Source: SHLQ01 sp964562985
GTDB lineage: Bacteria; Actinomycetota; Acidimicrobiia; Acidimicrobiales; SHLQ01
NCBI GenBank assembly: GCA_964562985.1
Contig: CAZLWE010000102.1
Location: 1-5,734, forward strand
Direction of reading: 5' to 3'
DNA: 5,734 nt
The notes beneath the pieces were generated by a model. It saw only the letters and a program-made list of their open reading frames with translations. It was not told the origin of the DNA and ran no database searches. Positions 4,615 to 5,734 of this stretch are shown here, one piece after another; positions within the stretch are counted from its first letter, which is position 1, and the number at the start of each line of letters is the position of its first letter. The translations under genes and the position numbers were made by a program.

Positions 4615-5734
4615 GTGTCGACGGATTCTCCAAATACTGGAAATCAGTATTCAAATCTCGCAGAACAGCACTCTGACGCGAAGGCTGTCTCCCCGGATTC
4701 GCGAAAGAACTATGCGCGGGTCGTGCGAGCAATCCTCATCGTCGTTCCCGCTGTCGCGGGCTTCTTGATCGCGTACGCGATCCTCACGGCGCTGCGCCCC
4801 TTCGCAACCACCTGGGAGTTCGTTGCCTGGTTCCTCGTCGCCCTGGTGATCAGCTTGATCACCAGCGTCTTCGTTGGCGATTACACGCTGGATTTTCTCT
4901 CCCGAACCAAGCTGTATCAACGGGCAAACTCTTTCGACACGACTGTGGAAGAGCTCTTTGGATCGTCGCTGCGTGAAGGTAACCCGAAGGCCATCAAGCG
5001 CCAGGCGATGGAGCGTGGCCTGGATCCGCAATTCATCGACGACGTCATCAACTTGTTGACCCAACTGGGTGACCACGAAAAGTTGACACGCGGACACAGC
5101 GAACGCGTCCGCGCCTACACCTCCTTGATCGGCAAAGAGATGGGTCTTCGAGATGAGGAGCTCGAGAAGCTGAACTGGACAGCGCTGCTCCATGACATTG
5201 GAAAACTCGACGTACCGCCATGGGTACTGTCCTCGCCCAACAAGCCAACCGAAGCCGAGTGGGAAACCCTAAAGAGGCATCCAGAGTCCGCGAGGCATCG
5301 CCTGCGACGACTCGAACAAACTCTCGGACCGAGCATCTATGAAGGGGCCCTAGAGCACCACGAACGTTGGGATGGCACTGGCTACCCGAACGGGTATAAG
5401 GAAGGTCAGATCTCCTTGTTCGGGCGCATCACCGCCGTTGCCGACGCGTTCGATGTGATCACCCACGCTCGTAGTTACAAGCAGGCCGATACGATCGCCG
5501 ACGCTCGACACGAGCTGATGAGCGGAGCAGGGTCGCAGTTCGATCCCGACGTGGTGGCTGCCTTCATCCGGGTGGGCGATGAGGACCTGAAGAAAGTCCG
5601 AGGCTGGTCAGCGACCGTCGCCGGAGTAGCTGTCACGGGTTCCCAACTCATCTCTGCCGGCGGCCGACTCGCTGCTGTCGCAGCGACGGTGACCGGCGTC
5701 GGCGTGGCCACGCAAGCGACCGTTACAACGGTGC
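4615..5734 (+). CDS. Membrane-anchored HD-GYP-type phosphohydrolase, 3' end cut by window edge
   Basis: 373 codons are present with no stop. After a polar N-terminus come two predicted membrane segments (about residues 36-57, AILIVVPAVAGFLIAYAIL, and 67-86, WEFVAWFLVALVISLITSVF). A linker leads to an HD domain starting near residue 155. Visible metal/catalytic motifs are H161 (GHSERV), H193-D194 in LLHDIGKLDVP with K197, H222 (HPES), HHERWDGTGYPNG (248-260) and VADAFD (275-280). The HHE..DG.GYP block is the HD-GYP signature, a family that hydrolyses cyclic di-GMP (or, in some members, other cyclic dinucleotides). The position after HPES where HD-GYP proteins often have Gly is Ala226. From about residue 332 the tail is rich in Ala, Gly, Val and Thr and may form another membrane or low-complexity segment. 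The GTG start is set by GAAGG at 4601 and an upstream in-frame stop. It is transcribed divergently from rpsL, with no obvious functional link. Family assignment is firm; cyclic di-GMP as substrate is inferred. Confidence 0.9.
   Translation, partial: MSTDSPNTGNQYSNLAEQHSDAKAVSPDSRKNYARVVRAILIVVPAVAGFLIAYAILTALRPFATTWEFVAWFLVALVISLITSVFVGDYTLDFLSRTKLYQRANSFDTTVEELFGSSLREGNPKAIKRQAMERGLDPQFIDDVINLLTQLGDHEKLTRGHSERVRAYTSLIGKEMGLRDEELEKLNWTALLHDIGKLDVPPWVLSSPNKPTEAEWETLKRHPESARHRLRRLEQTLGPSIYEGALEHHERWDGTGYPNGYKEGQISLFGRITAVADAFDVITHARSYKQADTIADARHELMSGAGSQFDPDVVAAFIRVGDEDLKKVRGWSATVAGVAVTGSQLISAGGRLAAVAATVTGVGVATQATVTTV

Noticed and set aside
4651..5193. A 180-codon minus-strand frame
   Set aside because: It is antisense to the HD-GYP gene, whose membrane segments and catalytic motifs are all read on the plus strand.

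Overview
The window looks like a chromosomal segment of an actinobacterium. The EF-G, S12 and S7 sequences resemble Acidimicrobiia-type proteins, a placement made from memory of family sequences rather than a search. It carries a ribosomal/translation operon of the 'str' type on the minus strand, but that operon is interrupted.

From right to left on the minus strand come rpsL (S12, 4375-4007), rpsG (S7, 4001-3534) and, after a 1,552-base gap, fusA (EF-G, starting at 1981 and running off the left edge about 40 codons before its expected end). rpsL and rpsG are only 5 bases apart, so they are clearly co-transcribed. In most bacteria fusA follows rpsG closely. Here the gap holds an oppositely oriented two-gene unit, an ArsR-type winged-helix regulator (2304-2687) overlapping an SRPBCC/AHSA1-type protein (2680-3156). 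It also holds a 5'-truncated remnant of a VOC (glyoxalase-fold) gene on the minus strand (3450-3187). ArsR-AHSA1 pairs, often with a VOC gene nearby, are a recurrent small regulatory/detoxification-like cassette in bacteria. Its position inside the str operon is the most unusual thing about this window.

The right end (4615 to the edge) is a plus-strand gene for a membrane-anchored HD-GYP-type phosphohydrolase, divergent from rpsL and truncated by the window.

The non-coding parts are structured. The 239-base rpsL/HD-GYP divergent region contains a plausible str-operon promoter, a nested inverted repeat around it, and five copies of GGTGA in strictly alternating orientation. In the leader RNA these could form mutually exclusive hairpins. 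The 322-base fusA/arsR divergent region contains a perfect 9-bp hairpin in the fusA leader. At its other end is an AT-rich arsR promoter with a TTAAT-N10-ATTAA operator-like repeat and signs of a leaderless arsR transcript. I see no insertion sequence, CRISPR array, tRNA or rRNA.

I did not find a wholly new molecular system. The candidates for novelty are the split str operon and the rpsL leader architecture.
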